Assembly (NCBI RefSeq): GCF_018687715.1
Contig: NC_056762.1
Coordinates: 45,253,520 to 45,317,519 of the forward strand
Direction: 5' to 3'
DNA: 64,000 nt
From: Carya illinoinensis
Taxonomy: Eukaryota > Streptophyta > Magnoliopsida > Fagales > Juglandaceae
Below, one piece after another: positions 22,481-33,459 of the stretch. The translations under genes and the position numbers were made by a program. How positions within the stretch are numbered: position 1 is the stretch's first letter; each line of letters starts with the position of its first letter. The notes under the pieces were generated by a model that saw only the letters and a list, made by a program, of their open reading frames with translations, was not told the DNA's origin and made no database searches.

Positions 22481-23086
22481 CTGATCTAAAAAGCTGGCCA
22501 CCGTTTTTGTTGAAAAATGAGGTTAGCAGTTTAATATTAATGAATTCTTTACTAACTGTGTTATTTATAAGAACTCCAAAAGAGCAGAACTCCAGAAGAA
22601 TAGTGAATTTAATGTTAAAATGATCTTAAATCAATATGGTGAATTTCACTATAAAGTCTTGAAGTACTTTTATATGGACAAAACTCATCCCCTGAGTACT
22701 CCAATGGTTGCTCGATAATTTGATGAGCAGAAAGATCCATTTCGTCCTTGTGAAAACGATAAAGAAATTCTTGGTCCTAAAATACCTTATGTCAGTGAGA
22801 TTGAAGACCTAAATATGTGATTATTTTATCAACATGGATCAAGTCTACAGTCAGTTGGATATACAGATGTGAGTTATTTTTCAGATCCACACAAGAAGAT
22901 CATTACAATTCATGAGAAGAAATGTGAAATTGATACGGTCAAGTAATAATCTAGTAGATTTATTCACTAAAGTATTACCAATTACAACATTTAAGAAGAT
23001 TGTGTAGAATATTATAATGCGGAGACTTGAAAACATATTATCATGCACTTTTCAGGAGAAGTAATGTCTTGAAGACTTGTGCTGAT

Positions 23087-23264
23087 TGTACTCTTTTTCC
23101 TTCGCTAAGGTTTTATCCCACTGGGTTTTCCTTTGCAAGGTTTTAATGAGGCAATCCTAAAGCACTCGGCGATACACATGAATACTGTACTCTTTTTCCT
23201 TCGCCATTGGTTTTTTCCCACAAGGTTTTTCCTTGGCAATGTTTTAACGAGGCATATTCTTTAA
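23087..23264 (+). repeat. 99-bp-period duplication before the 3' LTR
   Basis: The phrase tgtactctttttccttcgc..gggttttcctt.gcaa.gttttaa.gaggca occurs at 23087 and 23186. It is the characteristic sequence near the 3' LTR of this Copia group, present twice. Confidence 0.8.
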
Positions 23265-23286
23265 ATATGGTCATCTAAAGGGGAAG

Positions 23287-23491
23287 TGTTGTAAATCATC
23301 TTATATTATATGACCACATTTAACCGTCGTAATTGACTAAGTCGTAGTCGTTAATTAAGACTTTTGTATCCCTATATATATGGGTGTTTCTAAGTTCATT
23401 TGATATGAATCAATAAGAGAACCTCACCATGAATTCTCTCTCATTTTTTCTCTATCTTTGAATCTCTTTCTATTTTCATGATTTCATAACA
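23287..23491 (+). repeat. 3' LTR of Copia at 17.8-23.5 kb
   Basis: It is 205 bp, TGTTGTAAATCATC..TTTCATAACA, followed by GTATT. Confidence 0.88.
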
Positions 23492-23496
23492 GTATT

Positions 23497-24054
23497 AACA
23501 TTTTTTTATAATATATTACATGTATCATTACTCATTATTATATATAGATATATATGAATCAAAATCATTTCTCTCAGACTATTTATTTTTATAATCATCC
23601 TCTTAATTTATCAAAAACTTACGATATGTATTTCTATTAAAAATATGACATAAGTATCATTAATAAAAACAAAAAAAAATATAATAGGGGTGTTTTTCTT
23701 AATACTTTTTAGGATAGTTTTATCTTTCTAAGGGAAAAGACTACATTACAGTTTTTTGTCAGTTTAAGAGGTGATTAATTATCAAAATTAATAATAGTTT
23801 ATGGTGATTATAAATCTGATAATAGTTTGAGGGGCACGTGTATTTTTTTCTAGAAATAAATTGAACAAGTACCATTAAGCCACCCCCATCTTAATTATTC
23901 ATTCCAATAAACATGTACGTTTCGGGTTTAAAATTCATATATCAATTTTTCAAAAATTAAAAATTATGACCTCAATTTGTAAAATGTGAAAACTTAAATA
24001 CTAATTTTAAGTTAATTATTAATTAATTAATAATCACACAATAAGCAAATGGAA
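23497..24054. other. AT-rich intergenic
   Basis: No ORF or repeat structure recognised. Confidence 0.5.
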
Positions 24055-25070
24055 ATGGAAGGTACCAAAGTCCACGTCATGTTTGCATGAAGCGCGTCAA
24101 TTGCCTTTTGCATGGCTTGCTGCCATTTTGGGTCACGGAGTGCTTGTTTATATGTTCTAGGTTTTTTCAGTTGAGTAGATAAGTCAGCTACAAAACAAGC
24201 AGGGATCGAATACTTGGATGAGAGAAACACTTTTGGCTTAAGCTTGCCGGTGTGAGTCCGAGTCACCATCATGTGATAGGTACAAAGTATGTTGGGATTC
24301 AAATTTGTTGCAGCTTTTGGTGGACATGGACAAGCGTCATTTGGAGCATCAATTTCAGCAGCAGGAGGTTCGAGCACAAGAGATGCTAGAGAAGATATAG
24401 CAGGTGTTGTGGGAGATATGGTAGCCAACGTAGGATTGGAGGATGCAAGTTGAAGCTGCTAAGGAAGAGCCCGAACCTTGAAAGAGTGTAAATTAGATTT
24501 AGTAGAACCCTGTTGACACATGAAAGGAAATGTAAGCTCATCAAATATGACATGACGAGACAAATATAATATACGGCCCGATTTTATGTCAAGACATTGA
24601 TATCCCCTGTGATGAATGGAGTAGCCCAGAAATACACATCGGGTAGATTTATAATCTAACTTGGACCAGCCAAAAGGTGTTAACCATGGATAACAGGCAC
24701 ATCCAAAAATTCTGAGAAGGTCATAAGATGGAGGAGACCCAAAAACAAGCTCATAAGATGACTTAAGACCAAGAGTAGATGTAGGCAACCGATTTATAAG
24801 GAACACGGCAGTGTGAAACGCTGCTAGATTCGAGCAGGACACACCATCCTCATCGATGATGGTTGCTGGCGGGTATGTAATGGTATTCTGCACATAGCCA
24901 AGAAGACCATGGCCATGCAAAACAGGGATGACCTGTGCTTTCCATAAGAGATAATTATTGGAGGCTAGCTTTATAGAGAGATATAAGGTAAGTGAACATT
25001 GAATTTGGTGGGTGAAAATTCAAGAGAATCGATGTCGGACGCAGGTGGGATTGAAGAGGTAGAAGACTCC
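24055..25070 (-). mobile_element. Internally deleted Copia fragment
   Basis: On the minus strand it begins with an ATG at 25070 (MESSTSSIPPASD..). It continues through a gag N-terminus (KLASNNYLLWKAQVIPVLHG, then GHGLLGYV) to about 24840. It then jumps straight into the integrase C-terminal region (AAFHTAVFLINRLPTSTLG, SYELVFGSPPSYDLLRIFG, then RCVFLGYS) and the linker before RT (ALRDPKWQQAMQKAIDALHA, to about 24060), where it stops matching. Protease, integrase core and RT are deleted. It resembles the 59.1-63.9 kb element in gag. No LTR pair was found. Confidence 0.75.
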
Positions 25071-26267
25071 ATTGTCGGCAACGCAATTTGTTATGATTGA
25101 TTTATTGGTGCAATGCAATTTGTTAGGCTCTTCTTTCTCTATCTCAGGAAACTCTCCAAGAGCCAAATCCCAAATAACCTAGCCACCTCCAACTAGAGGG
25201 AGAGTGGAGCTTCAGCTCATCCGTCTTTCCACTGCGGATTTTGACGTGAGAAGTCTCCTCCTCTAATTTCTCTATATGATTTCATCTCTTGTCAATTTTT
25301 GTATACGTTACTTACCATCATGTATGGTAGATTATACAGCTGGTAGATTAGCTGTACATAGTTGTTCCTCCTTGTAATTCCTTTGTAATTTCTATATAAA
25401 TGAACCTAATGCCCACATACAGGGCAGGTTTTTACTAATATTGAGTAGTTTATTAATTTTCAAAATGCACTTATTGTAAAGAGAAATAAATCCGAGAAAA
25501 AGTATAGAAACACAACTTACTTAATTATAAGATGATATTGTAGAAAAAATAGGATCACAAAGAAGAACTTTTCATCTATTTTAATTTCTTGAATTTCTTT
25601 GGGATATATAATATAAATATACAGTAATCTATCACATTTTTATACATAAGAATGTATCAAACGTGTAAATTTAAATATTTCTCTTTGAGATATTAAAAAT
25701 ATCTTAAAAAAATATTCTAAAATCTAATTTAATTTGTATTTAAATATCTCATACTACCCTCGCACATTACGCGGGTCTTCTACTAATTTTTAACAGTTAT
25801 TGTAAATGTTTTAAAAATCACTAACTAAAATCTAGATGATATAAATTTTGATGAAGTATTTCAATGGAAAGATACAAAGGTAGGCCATGTTTGTGCGCGA
25901 AGCGATCTCATCTCAGTTAAAGATATTTCTCATTTAAAGACTATCTTAGATTCTTATTCCCAAACATACATACATAAAAGAGTACGTACTCAAAAGTCTA
26001 TCTTACTCAAATTTTCATAATTATATATATATATATAATATCTTTTTATAATCCTCTCAATTATCATACTTTTTACATCTCTTTAAATGGTGTCAAATGA
26101 TTCGATGATAAATAATATATAAGTAATTTTTCGATCATTTAATATCAAAATAGAAGATAATGACAAATAGCATTTCTTATATAAAAAATTCGGAAAATAT
26201 TTATTCCAAAATAATATCTTAAAAAAGATAAAAAAAAAATAAGCAAGAAGCCATATGGCGGCCTGTG
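25071..26267. other. AT-rich intergenic
   Basis: A plus-strand TATA-like TATATAAATG (near 25395) with upstream small inverted motifs (gtagattatacagctggtagattagctgtac, 25327 on) might be an LTR remnant, but no partner was seen. Otherwise nothing recognised. Confidence 0.4.
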
Positions 26268-26275
26268 GCTACCAC

Positions 26276-27303
26276 TAGGAGTGTGCAATTGGGCTGAATT
26301 ATTTTCGGTCTGATTTGGAACTCGGAAATTCGGGTGAATCTAGGTGGTTATCTGCCCAAATTGAACTCGGACGGGTAAGATAAACCGGATCCGATTATGT
26401 AACCGGTTATCCTGTAACCGGGTCTTATTTAAAAAAAAAAACAAAACAAAAAATAATATTTGTTTTAAATCTCAAAAAAAAATCAATGAAAATATCATAA
26501 AATGACTTTTTTAATATCAAAGTACCATTATATTTATTTTTAATTTTGAAATTAAAAAAAAAAAAAAAAGTGGAGGCCGTGGCAAACCATTCCCAAAAAA
26601 CTCTTCCTGCCCATGGTGAACTTAGGTCACTCTTTAGCCAATGCGATAATAGTTGTACTATCCTTAATAAGAGTTTCTTAAGGCGACTACCACTGTGGCC
26701 TTTGACGTGGTTCAGGCCACCCCATACATGATGGCTACCCATACAAGAGTGATCACAAAAGCTTCTTGATGGCCACCACCCTGGAATGGCATTCGGTCAG
26801 TGGTCTGGCTGCCGACATAACTTTTTTTTAAAATTAAACTAATTGAGAAAAAAGATTTGTGAGAATTTTACACATTTATTTTTGGAATAGTCATAATTCC
26901 TTCTATATTTCTTTAGAAGATTAGCTATTTCTCGATCATATTGAAGAATAATTAGTCTCGTGAAATGGTTAAAATTGATCTTCATCCAAGAAATACAACC
27001 AAGTTGTTAAAAAACATAAAAAACTTTTGAATTGTTAAAAATATTTATTTTCAAAAAATCTTCTAAAACAAATTTAATTTTTTTTTAAATCTGATTATTA
27101 AACCTCATATCCGAATTTTGAAAAAGTACTATAAAAACATTTTTAAAAGTTTTAAAAATTAATTTTTAAAATAATAAAAAAAAAATCCAGATATTCGAGT
27201 CTACGTCCGGTTATTTACTAGATTTTTTTTTTTTTTTAAATTTATTCAGATGCATAAATACCTAATTTTAAAACCCGGATCTGGATCTGGTTCTATACCA
27301 CTA
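26276..27303. mobile_element. Probable non-autonomous hAT element
   Basis: It begins TAGGAGTGTGCAATTGGGC and ends (reverse) TAGTGGTATAGAACC. The 8-bp flanks GCTACCAC (26268-26275) and ACTACCAC (27304-27311) differ at one base. Subterminal sequence is rich in CCGG/CCGGT on the left and CCGG/GGATC on the right, as in the element at 1152. The terminal repeats match poorly, so the class is likely but not certain. Confidence 0.5.
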
Positions 27304-27311
27304 ACTACCAC

Positions 27312-28718
27312 TAAGGGGTGGCCAGGCCGCTTATAGCAACTAGTACCTGGCTACTACGGGTGGCAAAATTTGGACTGCCTTCCCTAATTGCCATTGTTGA
27401 ATCTTTCATTATCCTTTTTCTTTTCTTTTTTTTTAATGAAATAATTTAGAAATTATTAATTATATTAAAAACATATTATTATCTACTAATCATTAAATCA
27501 CTCATAACCTAATCTCAAAAAATCTTTATAATTATTCACAATTATTTCTCACTGACTTTGATTCCCAACAATTACAAGATGAATAGTAATTGTTCAGTCT
27601 TTAGTTGGAATAGTCTTGGGTCCAATTTTCGGTGTAAATAGTTTTAAACCGTGTCAGATGGTTACTGACTACACATAGAGGGAAGGAAAAAAAAAAAAAC
27701 TCGACTTGCACATTATATAATAAATCCTCCCTTTTTTAAAAATTTCCTAGTGCAATTTGAAGCCTGACTACTACCTCCCTCTACCAACAAGCATCCAGTT
27801 TTGGGTTCCTCTCCCTATGGCCTTTTTTCTGAGTCCTTTCTGACCAATCTTCGACTTCTGTGTCAAGTGAGAACTGGGTTAGATATAGAATTGAGAGATT
27901 AATTAGTACAACAGATAAAACAAAAAGAAATTGCCCAAACCCAAGGCAGATTATTTAATTACCACTATGGAAAAACTACACCATTAAACCTATGTGACTT
28001 CTTTTTAACCACTTTTTCAATATTATATATTCAAACCGCACAGATCCAACCCATTCATTAGATTCCTATCCTCAGTACAACTTGTTTTCTAGAGAGAGAG
28101 AGAGAGACGTGGGTTCTCATTTGTTGCAACAGAGAGCTGGGACTCTAAGCCTCAAATGAGAAAGGTAAATTGAATGACAATTCTATATAACTTCATGTTC
28201 TTCGTTTGTTGCTTTTTTTCTTCCAAATTTTTCTGACACTTCTATTCTTGTCATAATATCATGGGTAGAAAAAAAGCAGTTATGTGGTTTCCATATTCTT
28301 GGTGTCTAATGCTGTTTACGGCCTCAATTTTCTGATGGAAAAATTTGAACGCTTTGCCGTCTATATGCCATTGGTAATTAGATGTGTATCGAAGATTACG
28401 AACTTAACCTTCCCTCCCGTCTTATTGTGTTATGGCTACTCTTGGTCAAATATACTGCAGCTGCAGAAGGGAAAATAATAGGTTCTTGTGCTGAATAAAG
28501 AGAGGCCCACAATAAGAAGTGAGTGATATAGGAGTACTCCATCACATGCAAGTTTCTATTATTTGAGTTTGTACAGTTGCATTCATCTTCTGGTAGTCGT
28601 TCGTCAGAGACCCATATAATTGCATCAATCATCCTAATTTGGAGCAAAAGAATCCACAGGAAGCCAAAAGTGGATCTTGTAAGAAAAATACAGGCGATGC
28701 ACATAATGGAGAGTGATG
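27312..28718 (+). other. Upstream region of the TNP pseudogene
   Basis: AT-rich. At 28090-28167 an AG-repeat leader followed by AATGAGAAAG|GTAAATTG looks like a 5' UTR exon with a splice donor. If so, the Copia at 28724 sits in a 5' UTR intron or leader of the TNP gene. No ORF of note. Confidence 0.35.
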
Positions 28719-28723
28719 CTTAA

Positions 28724-28936
28724 TGTTAAGAATTGAAAAGTAGATAGAATTGAGCTACGTGAATTGTTTATTTCATATCAAACTATACAAATAAATAGGC
28801 ATACAATAGGTTATGTAAGGAAAGTTTATACAAAAGGAAAGTAAACTAATGTGATGGAGACCTAAAATTAAGCTAATTACAGAAATTGTGCAAGTCTTGA
28901 TATGGTAAGAAAACTGTCAATGGATAGCTGTCAATA
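28724..28936 (-). repeat. 3' LTR of the intact Copia
   Basis: It is 213 bp; reading by eye finds no difference from 33110-33322. Confidence 0.95.
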
Positions 28937-28943
28937 CTCCCCC

Positions 28944-31900
28944 TCAAGTTGGCGCATGGAGATCCGTAATGCCCAACTTGCACGAGAAATGATGAAAAAG
29001 GTCATGTCCCAAAGCTTTGGTGAAGATATCCGCAAGTTGTTCATGTGAAGAAGTGTGAACAGCTTTGAGGAGCCCTGAGCGAATTTTGTCACGAATGATA
29101 TGGCAATCAATCTCAATGTGTTTGGTGCGCTCATGAAACACAGGATTATGAGCAATATGCAAAGCAGACTGATTGTCACAATGGAGAGTAAAAGGCTCGG
29201 GATGAGGAACACCAAGATCAGTGAGAAGTTGTTTTAACCAGGTGAGTTCACAGGTGGTGACGGCCATAGCACGATACTCAGCTTCAGCAGAAGAACGAGA
29301 AACTGTACTTTGTTTCTTGGTGCGCCATGAGAGTGGACTGGTGCCCAACTGAATAAAATAGCCGGTGGTGGAACGACGGGTGGTGGGGCAGCTGGCCCAA
29401 TCAGAATCGGTATAAGCTGAAACATGAGTACTGTTGGATGAAGGAAAGAAGATGCCTTGACCCGGACAGCCTTTGATGTAGCGGAGAACTCTAATAGCAG
29501 CGGTCATGTGGGGAACTCGAGGAGCGTGCATAAACTGACTGAGTGTGTTGACTGCATAAACAATGTCGGGTCGAGTGATGGTCAGATAGATAAGGCGACC
29601 AACAAGACGACGATAAAGGCCAGGATCAGGGAGGAGGTCGCCATCTTGAGCAGTAAGCTTCAAATGTTGCTCCATAGGAAAGAGAGCAGTCCGTGCACCA
29701 AGTTGGCCACTGTCAGAGAGAATGTCGAGGGCATATTTGCGTTGATTAAGGAAGATGCCTGTGGAAGACCGTGCAACTTCGAGTCCAAGAAAGTACTTCA
29801 GAGAACCGAGATCCTTTGTTTTGAAGTGAGTGGAGAGGATTCTCTTGAAAATCTCAATCTGAGAAAGGTCGTTACCAGCAACTAGGATGTCATCAACATA
29901 AACAAGGACAAGAACAATGCTGGTAGAGGTGGTGAGGGTAAATAAAGAATGATCTGCCTGAGACGAGTGAAAACCTGCATCAAGAAGCACTGAGGTTAGT
30001 TTAAAAAACCAGTTGCGGGAAGCTTGTTTGAGGCCATAGAGGGATTTGCGGAGGCGACAAACGCGGGTCTCCCCCTTAGGACAATAACCGGGAGGTGGAG
30101 TCATGTAGACTTCTTCATCAAGATCACCGTGCAAGAAGGCATTGTTGACGTCGAGCTGATGAATAATCCAATTCTTAGTAGCGGCAACGGCCAAGAAGCA
30201 GCGGACCGTGGTCATTTTGGCGACCGGAGCAAAAGTCTCATGATAGTCAAGGCCTTCAACCTGAGTGTATCCTTTGGCAACGAGCCGAGCTTTGTAGCGC
30301 TCGATAGATCCGTCGGCTTTGAGTTTGGTTTTGAAAACCCATTTGCACCCAATGGGTTTCTTACCAGGAGGGAGGGGCTCAAGAGTCCAGGTGGAATTAG
30401 CTTCTAAAGCACGAAGTTCAGCAGTCATTGCCTCACGCCAGTGAGAGTGGCGAATAGCAGCAGTGTAACAAGAGGGTTCAGGACAAGATGTAAGAGCATT
30501 CAAATAAGTAATATGTGAAGGAGAAAAACGGGAATATGAAAGAAAAGCGGACAAAGGATGAGCAGTACCTGAAGCCGGTGAAGCAGGTGTAGATGTCGGG
30601 GGCTCTGTATGTAAGGTGGGACAAACATAGTCGTGAAGATAGGCAGGTCGAGTAATAGTGCGACGAGGGCGAGGAGCGGGAGGAGATGGACTAGGTAAGG
30701 GCGTGGGGTTAGATGAATCAGGAGAGATGGGAGAAACAGCAGAGTCAGGAGGATTAGGAGAAATAGGGTCAGGGACGGGAAGAGGGATGATGGAGGTGGG
30801 AGGAGGTAGAGTGGCAGGAAGATCTTGGAAAGGGAATGTGTGTTCGTGAAAAGTGACATCACGAGAGTAGAAGATGGACTGGGTCTGGAGATTGTAGAGC
30901 TTATAGGCTTTATGGGTGCTCGGGTAGCCAAGGAAGACGCATTTAGTGGCACGGGGGGAAAATTTGTCGCGGTGAGCGCGAAGTGTTTGTGCATAACAAA
31001 GGCAACCAAAGACACGAAGATGGTCATAATTAGGAGTTTTATTGAACAGAAGTTCAAAAGGGGATTTATTTTGGAGAGTGCGGCTAGGGGTGCGATTAAT
31101 GAGGTAGGTTGCGGTGAGCACACAATCACCCCAAAAAGTGAGAGGTAAGTGTGCTTGAAAACGAAGACTGCGAGCAACATTTAGAAGGTGCCGGTGTTTA
31201 CGCTCCGCAACGCCATTTTGTTGGGGAGTCTCAACACAGGTACGTTCATGAATGATGCCGTGTGTGTGTAGGTAGGTTTGAAAATGATGGGAAAGAAATT
31301 CTTGTCCATTATCAGTTCGAATAATTTTGACTGTGGTATTAAATTGATTACGGACAAGGGCGAAGAAGTGCGTTAAATGGGTGTAAGCCTCAGATTTAAA
31401 ACGCATAAGATAAACCCATGTGGTGCGAGAAAAATCATCAACAATTGTGAGAAAATAATGGGCGCCACATAAGGATGTCGTGTGATAACCACCCCAAATA
31501 TCACAAAAAATGCGATTAAAACGAGAATCACTTTTATTGGCATAATTTGAAAAAGGTAATCTAGTATGTTTAGAACGAGCACAAACATCACATTCAGAAA
31601 CATCACATGGAGAATTAAAAAGACTGGGAATGATAAAACTGGAGGGATGACCTAGACGTTGATGCCATAAGGTCTTATTAGCAGTGGTTTGAGCAGCAAA
31701 AATGATGGAAGTGTCCGGGCGATACACATAGAGCCCATTGCATAGATCACCCGCTCCAATCGGCTTCATCGATTGAGAGTCCTGAATTAAACAAGAATTA
31801 GAAGAAAAATTAATAAGACAAGAGTTATGGAGGGTAATTTGGGAAACTGAAAGTAAATTAAAGGATAGAAGGGGAACAAAAAAAACATTATGTAAAGTGA

Positions 31901-33080
31901 GAGAAGGAGAAAGGCGGCAAGAGCCGAAGCCTTCGGCTGGGATTTCTTGCCCGGATGGAAGCCGAATGTGGTGAGGAGTGAGAAGTGGTTGCAGATCGGT
32001 GAGGGCATTCCGCTGGTGACAGATGTGGTGGCTCGCACCACTGTCTATGATCCAGTGAAGATGCCGATTAAAGGTAAAATCGGATGAGGAGAAAGTATTA
32101 CCAGCAAAAGTTGCAGGGGATGGGTCGGCCGGGACAGGCGATGGGGCTAGGAGCTTGAGGAGCTTCTGATATAGCTCCGGAGGAAGAGAAACAAGGTTGG
32201 CCGACGCAGAAGGAGGGAGAGAAACCGAGTTGGCAGCCGACGGAGGTGGCCCTAAAAGGGACGGCCTGGGTTTGGTGATCCGAGGTTCTCGGCCTGGGGG
32301 GTACCCGATGAGGGTCCAGCAACGGTCACGGGTGTGACCGTCTTTGCCACATGCGGTGCACTTCAGAGGAGGACGGGGTCGACTGGTGGTGCGGGTGGCC
32401 ATGACCATGGTCTCGGACGACATTGGTTGGAGGTTGAGAAGCCTCTGTTGTTCTTCCTGAAACAAGATTGAAAAAACTTTACCGATAGATGGAAGTGGGT
32501 CCATTGCCAGAATCTGAGTGCGAAGAGGAGCAAAGGTATCGTTGAGCCCAAGGAGAAATTGAAAAACACGTTCATCATCAGCTTGCCGTTGCATGTCTTT
32601 GAGGTCAGTGGCGGTTTGGAGATGACTAAGTTCATCCCATAATTGTTTGATTTGGTTGAAATAGTCATGGACAGAGGTTGTGTTTTGATGCAGGGAGGAA
32701 AGGGCTCGTTTGAGGTGGTAAATGCGGGCATTGTTTCCATGACAGAAACGGGAAGAGAGGTCGAGCCAGACAGCGCGGGGATCGGTATGATATTCAAGGG
32801 AATTGGCAAGGGAAGGGCTGATGGAGTTGAGGAGCCAGGTAAGGACCATATCCTTTGTTTGATTCCACTGAGTATATTCGGGTTTGGTAGGTTCAGGGGG
32901 TATGAGGGTGCCATCGATAAAACCAAGTTTATTTTTGGCATTAAGGGCTCGGGTGATGGCTTTTTGCCATTTGGGGTAGTTGTCGCCGGTGAGAAGACCA
33001 TTGACAAGAAGTAGACTAGGAGAATCGGAGGGATGGAGAAGATAAGAGGAGGGAATGGCTAGAGTGTTGTTCTCGGCCAT
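28944..33080 (-). CDS. Copia gag-pol polyprotein, 1378 aa, intact
   Basis: The ATG at 33080 (MAENNTLAIPSS) follows the primer site by 14 bases. Domain order with approximate residues: N-terminal gag motif LLVNGLLTGDNYPKWQKAI (about 25-43); UBN2 gag (about 70-220); CCHC knuckle CTACGKDGHTRDRC (about 241-254); protease WIIDSGASHHIC (about 345); pre-integrase LWHQRLGHPSS (about 475); and the integrase core with CDIWGGYH, IIRTDNGQEF and NGVAERKHR (about 525-640). Reverse transcriptase follows with WVFKTKLKADGSIERYKARL, FLHGDLDEEVYM and catalytic YVDD (about 900-1100). RNase H comes last, with YTDSDWASCPTTRRS and SSAEAEYRAM, ending LADIFTKAL. All catalytic motifs are present, with no stop or frameshift. 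The stop at 28946-28944 lies beside the polypurine tract. Confidence 0.97.
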   Translation of the reverse strand: MAENNTLAIPSSYLLHPSDSPSLLLVNGLLTGDNYPKWQKAITRALNAKNKLGFIDGTLIPPEPTKPEYTQWNQTKDMVLTWLLNSISPSLANSLEYHTDPRAVWLDLSSRFCHGNNARIYHLKRALSSLHQNTTSVHDYFNQIKQLWDELSHLQTATDLKDMQRQADDERVFQFLLGLNDTFAPLRTQILAMDPLPSIGKVFSILFQEEQQRLLNLQPMSSETMVMATRTTSRPRPPLKCTACGKDGHTRDRCWTLIGYPPGREPRITKPRPSLLGPPPSAANSVSLPPSASANLVSLPPELYQKLLKLLAPSPVPADPSPATFAGNTFSSSDFTFNRHLHWIIDSGASHHICHQRNALTDLQPLLTPHHIRLPSGQEIPAEGFGSCRLSPSLTLHNVFFVPLLSFNLLSVSQITLHNSCLINFSSNSCLIQDSQSMKPIGAGDLCNGLYVYRPDTSIIFAAQTTANKTLWHQRLGHPSSFIIPSLFNSPCDVSECDVCARSKHTRLPFSNYANKSDSRFNRIFCDIWGGYHTTSLCGAHYFLTIVDDFSRTTWVYLMRFKSEAYTHLTHFFALVRNQFNTTVKIIRTDNGQEFLSHHFQTYLHTHGIIHERTCVETPQQNGVAERKHRHLLNVARSLRFQAHLPLTFWGDCVLTATYLINRTPSRTLQNKSPFELLFNKTPNYDHLRVFGCLCYAQTLRAHRDKFSPRATKCVFLGYPSTHKAYKLYNLQTQSIFYSRDVTFHEHTFPFQDLPATLPPPTSIIPLPVPDPISPNPPDSAVSPISPDSSNPTPLPSPSPPAPRPRRTITRPAYLHDYVCPTLHTEPPTSTPASPASGTAHPLSAFLSYSRFSPSHITYLNALTSCPEPSCYTAAIRHSHWREAMTAELRALEANSTWTLEPLPPGKKPIGCKWVFKTKLKADGSIERYKARLVAKGYTQVEGLDYHETFAPVAKMTTVRCFLAVAATKNWIIHQLDVNNAFLHGDLDEEVYMTPPPGYCPKGETRVCRLRKSLYGLKQASRNWFFKLTSVLLDAGFHSSQADHSLFTLTTSTSIVLVLVYVDDILVAGNDLSQIEIFKRILSTHFKTKDLGSLKYFLGLEVARSSTGIFLNQRKYALDILSDSGQLGARTALFPMEQHLKLTAQDGDLLPDPGLYRRLVGRLIYLTITRPDIVYAVNTLSQFMHAPRVPHMTAAIRVLRYIKGCPGQGIFFPSSNSTHVSAYTDSDWASCPTTRRSTTGYFIQLGTSPLSWRTKKQSTVSRSSAEAEYRAMAVTTCELTWLKQLLTDLGVPHPEPFTLHCDNQSALHIAHNPVFHERTKHIEIDCHIIRDKIRSGLLKAVHTSSHEQLADIFTKALGHDLFHHFSCKLGITDLHAPT

Positions 33081-33094
33081 GGCTGGATCTTTTT

Positions 33095-33109
33095 GTTAGG
33101 CTGATACCA
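33095..33109 (-). other. Primer binding site of the intact Copia
   Basis: Minus strand TGGTATCAGCCTAAC directly after the 5' LTR; its first nine bases match the initiator-Met tRNA primer site. Confidence 0.85.
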
Positions 33110-33322
33110 TGTTAAGAATTGAAAAGTAGATAGAATTGAGCTACGTGAATTGTTTATTTCATATCAAACTATACAAATAAATAGGCATACAATAGGTTAT
33201 GTAAGGAAAGTTTATACAAAAGGAAAGTAAACTAATGTGATGGAGACCTAAAATTAAGCTAATTACAGAAATTGTGCAAGTCTTGATATGGTAAGAAAAC
33301 TGTCAATGGATAGCTGTCAATA
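33110..33322 (-). repeat. 5' LTR of the intact Copia
   Basis: It is 213 bp and carries the upstream promoter for the gag-pol frame on the minus strand. It is followed on the plus side by CTTAA. Confidence 0.95.
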
Positions 33323-33459
33323 CTTAATAATCTCTTCCAATATTCAAGTACAAGAAGCAAGCAGTAGAAATTTGTAGTGGTGAAAGAAAATTGTAAAAAG
33401 TTCAAAACTTCCTAGCTCCCAAAGCAAGATCCTCGTCCACCACAACAACACAAGTGCAC

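Larger units (their letters stand above)
19880..23030 (+). pseudogene. Scattered pol remnants of the 17.8-23.5 kb Copia
   Basis: Short matches to Copia pol in changing frames. ARIEVPVGQ (near 20320), IDTKDIASRKRKVQ (near 20400) and EEAIPTKQAIKS (near 20455-20495) come from the linker before RT. WPNWKETIPVE (near 20780) and YGLVVQTPKDV..EYQWVF (near 20835-20900) are the RT entry. VLKYFYMDKTHPLSTPMVAR (near 22660-22720) and ENDKEILGP..IPYVSEI (near 22750-22800) precede RNase H. LVDLFTKVLPITTFKK (near 22950) is the end. The catalytic RT motif is not found. The coding function is entirely lost. Confidence 0.75.
17781..23491 (+). mobile_element. Ty1/Copia LTR retrotransposon, decayed, with foreign insert
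   Basis: It is 5711 bp with two 205-bp LTRs and the 5-bp target duplication GTATT (17776-17780, 23492-23496). The sequence after the 5' LTR (CGTTATCAGCACGA, 17986) is a primer site common in one group of plant Copia elements. AAAGGGGAAG (23277-23286) is the polypurine tract. The LTRs differ at about 19 of 205 positions by hand count, so this is an old insertion. gag, protease and integrase are not recognisable; only scattered RT/RNase H survives, and 18010-19140 appears foreign. Confidence 0.85.
28724..33322 (-). mobile_element. Intact Ty1/Copia LTR retrotransposon
   Basis: It is 4599 bp with 213-bp LTRs that I read as identical, a perfect 5-bp target duplication CTTAA (28719-28723, 33323-33327), a primer site, a polypurine tract (minus strand CTTGAGGGGGAG, 28948-28937) and one unbroken gag-pol frame. 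On its own strand each LTR runs TATTGACAG..CTTAACA, so the ends are TA..CA, not TG..CA. Identical LTRs mean little time since insertion. It is structurally competent for autonomous retrotransposition; whether it is expressed cannot be judged here. Confidence 0.95.

Noticed and set aside
28944..33080. Many plus-strand and off-frame open frames over the intact Copia
   Set aside because: They are shadows of the 1378-codon minus-strand polyprotein.
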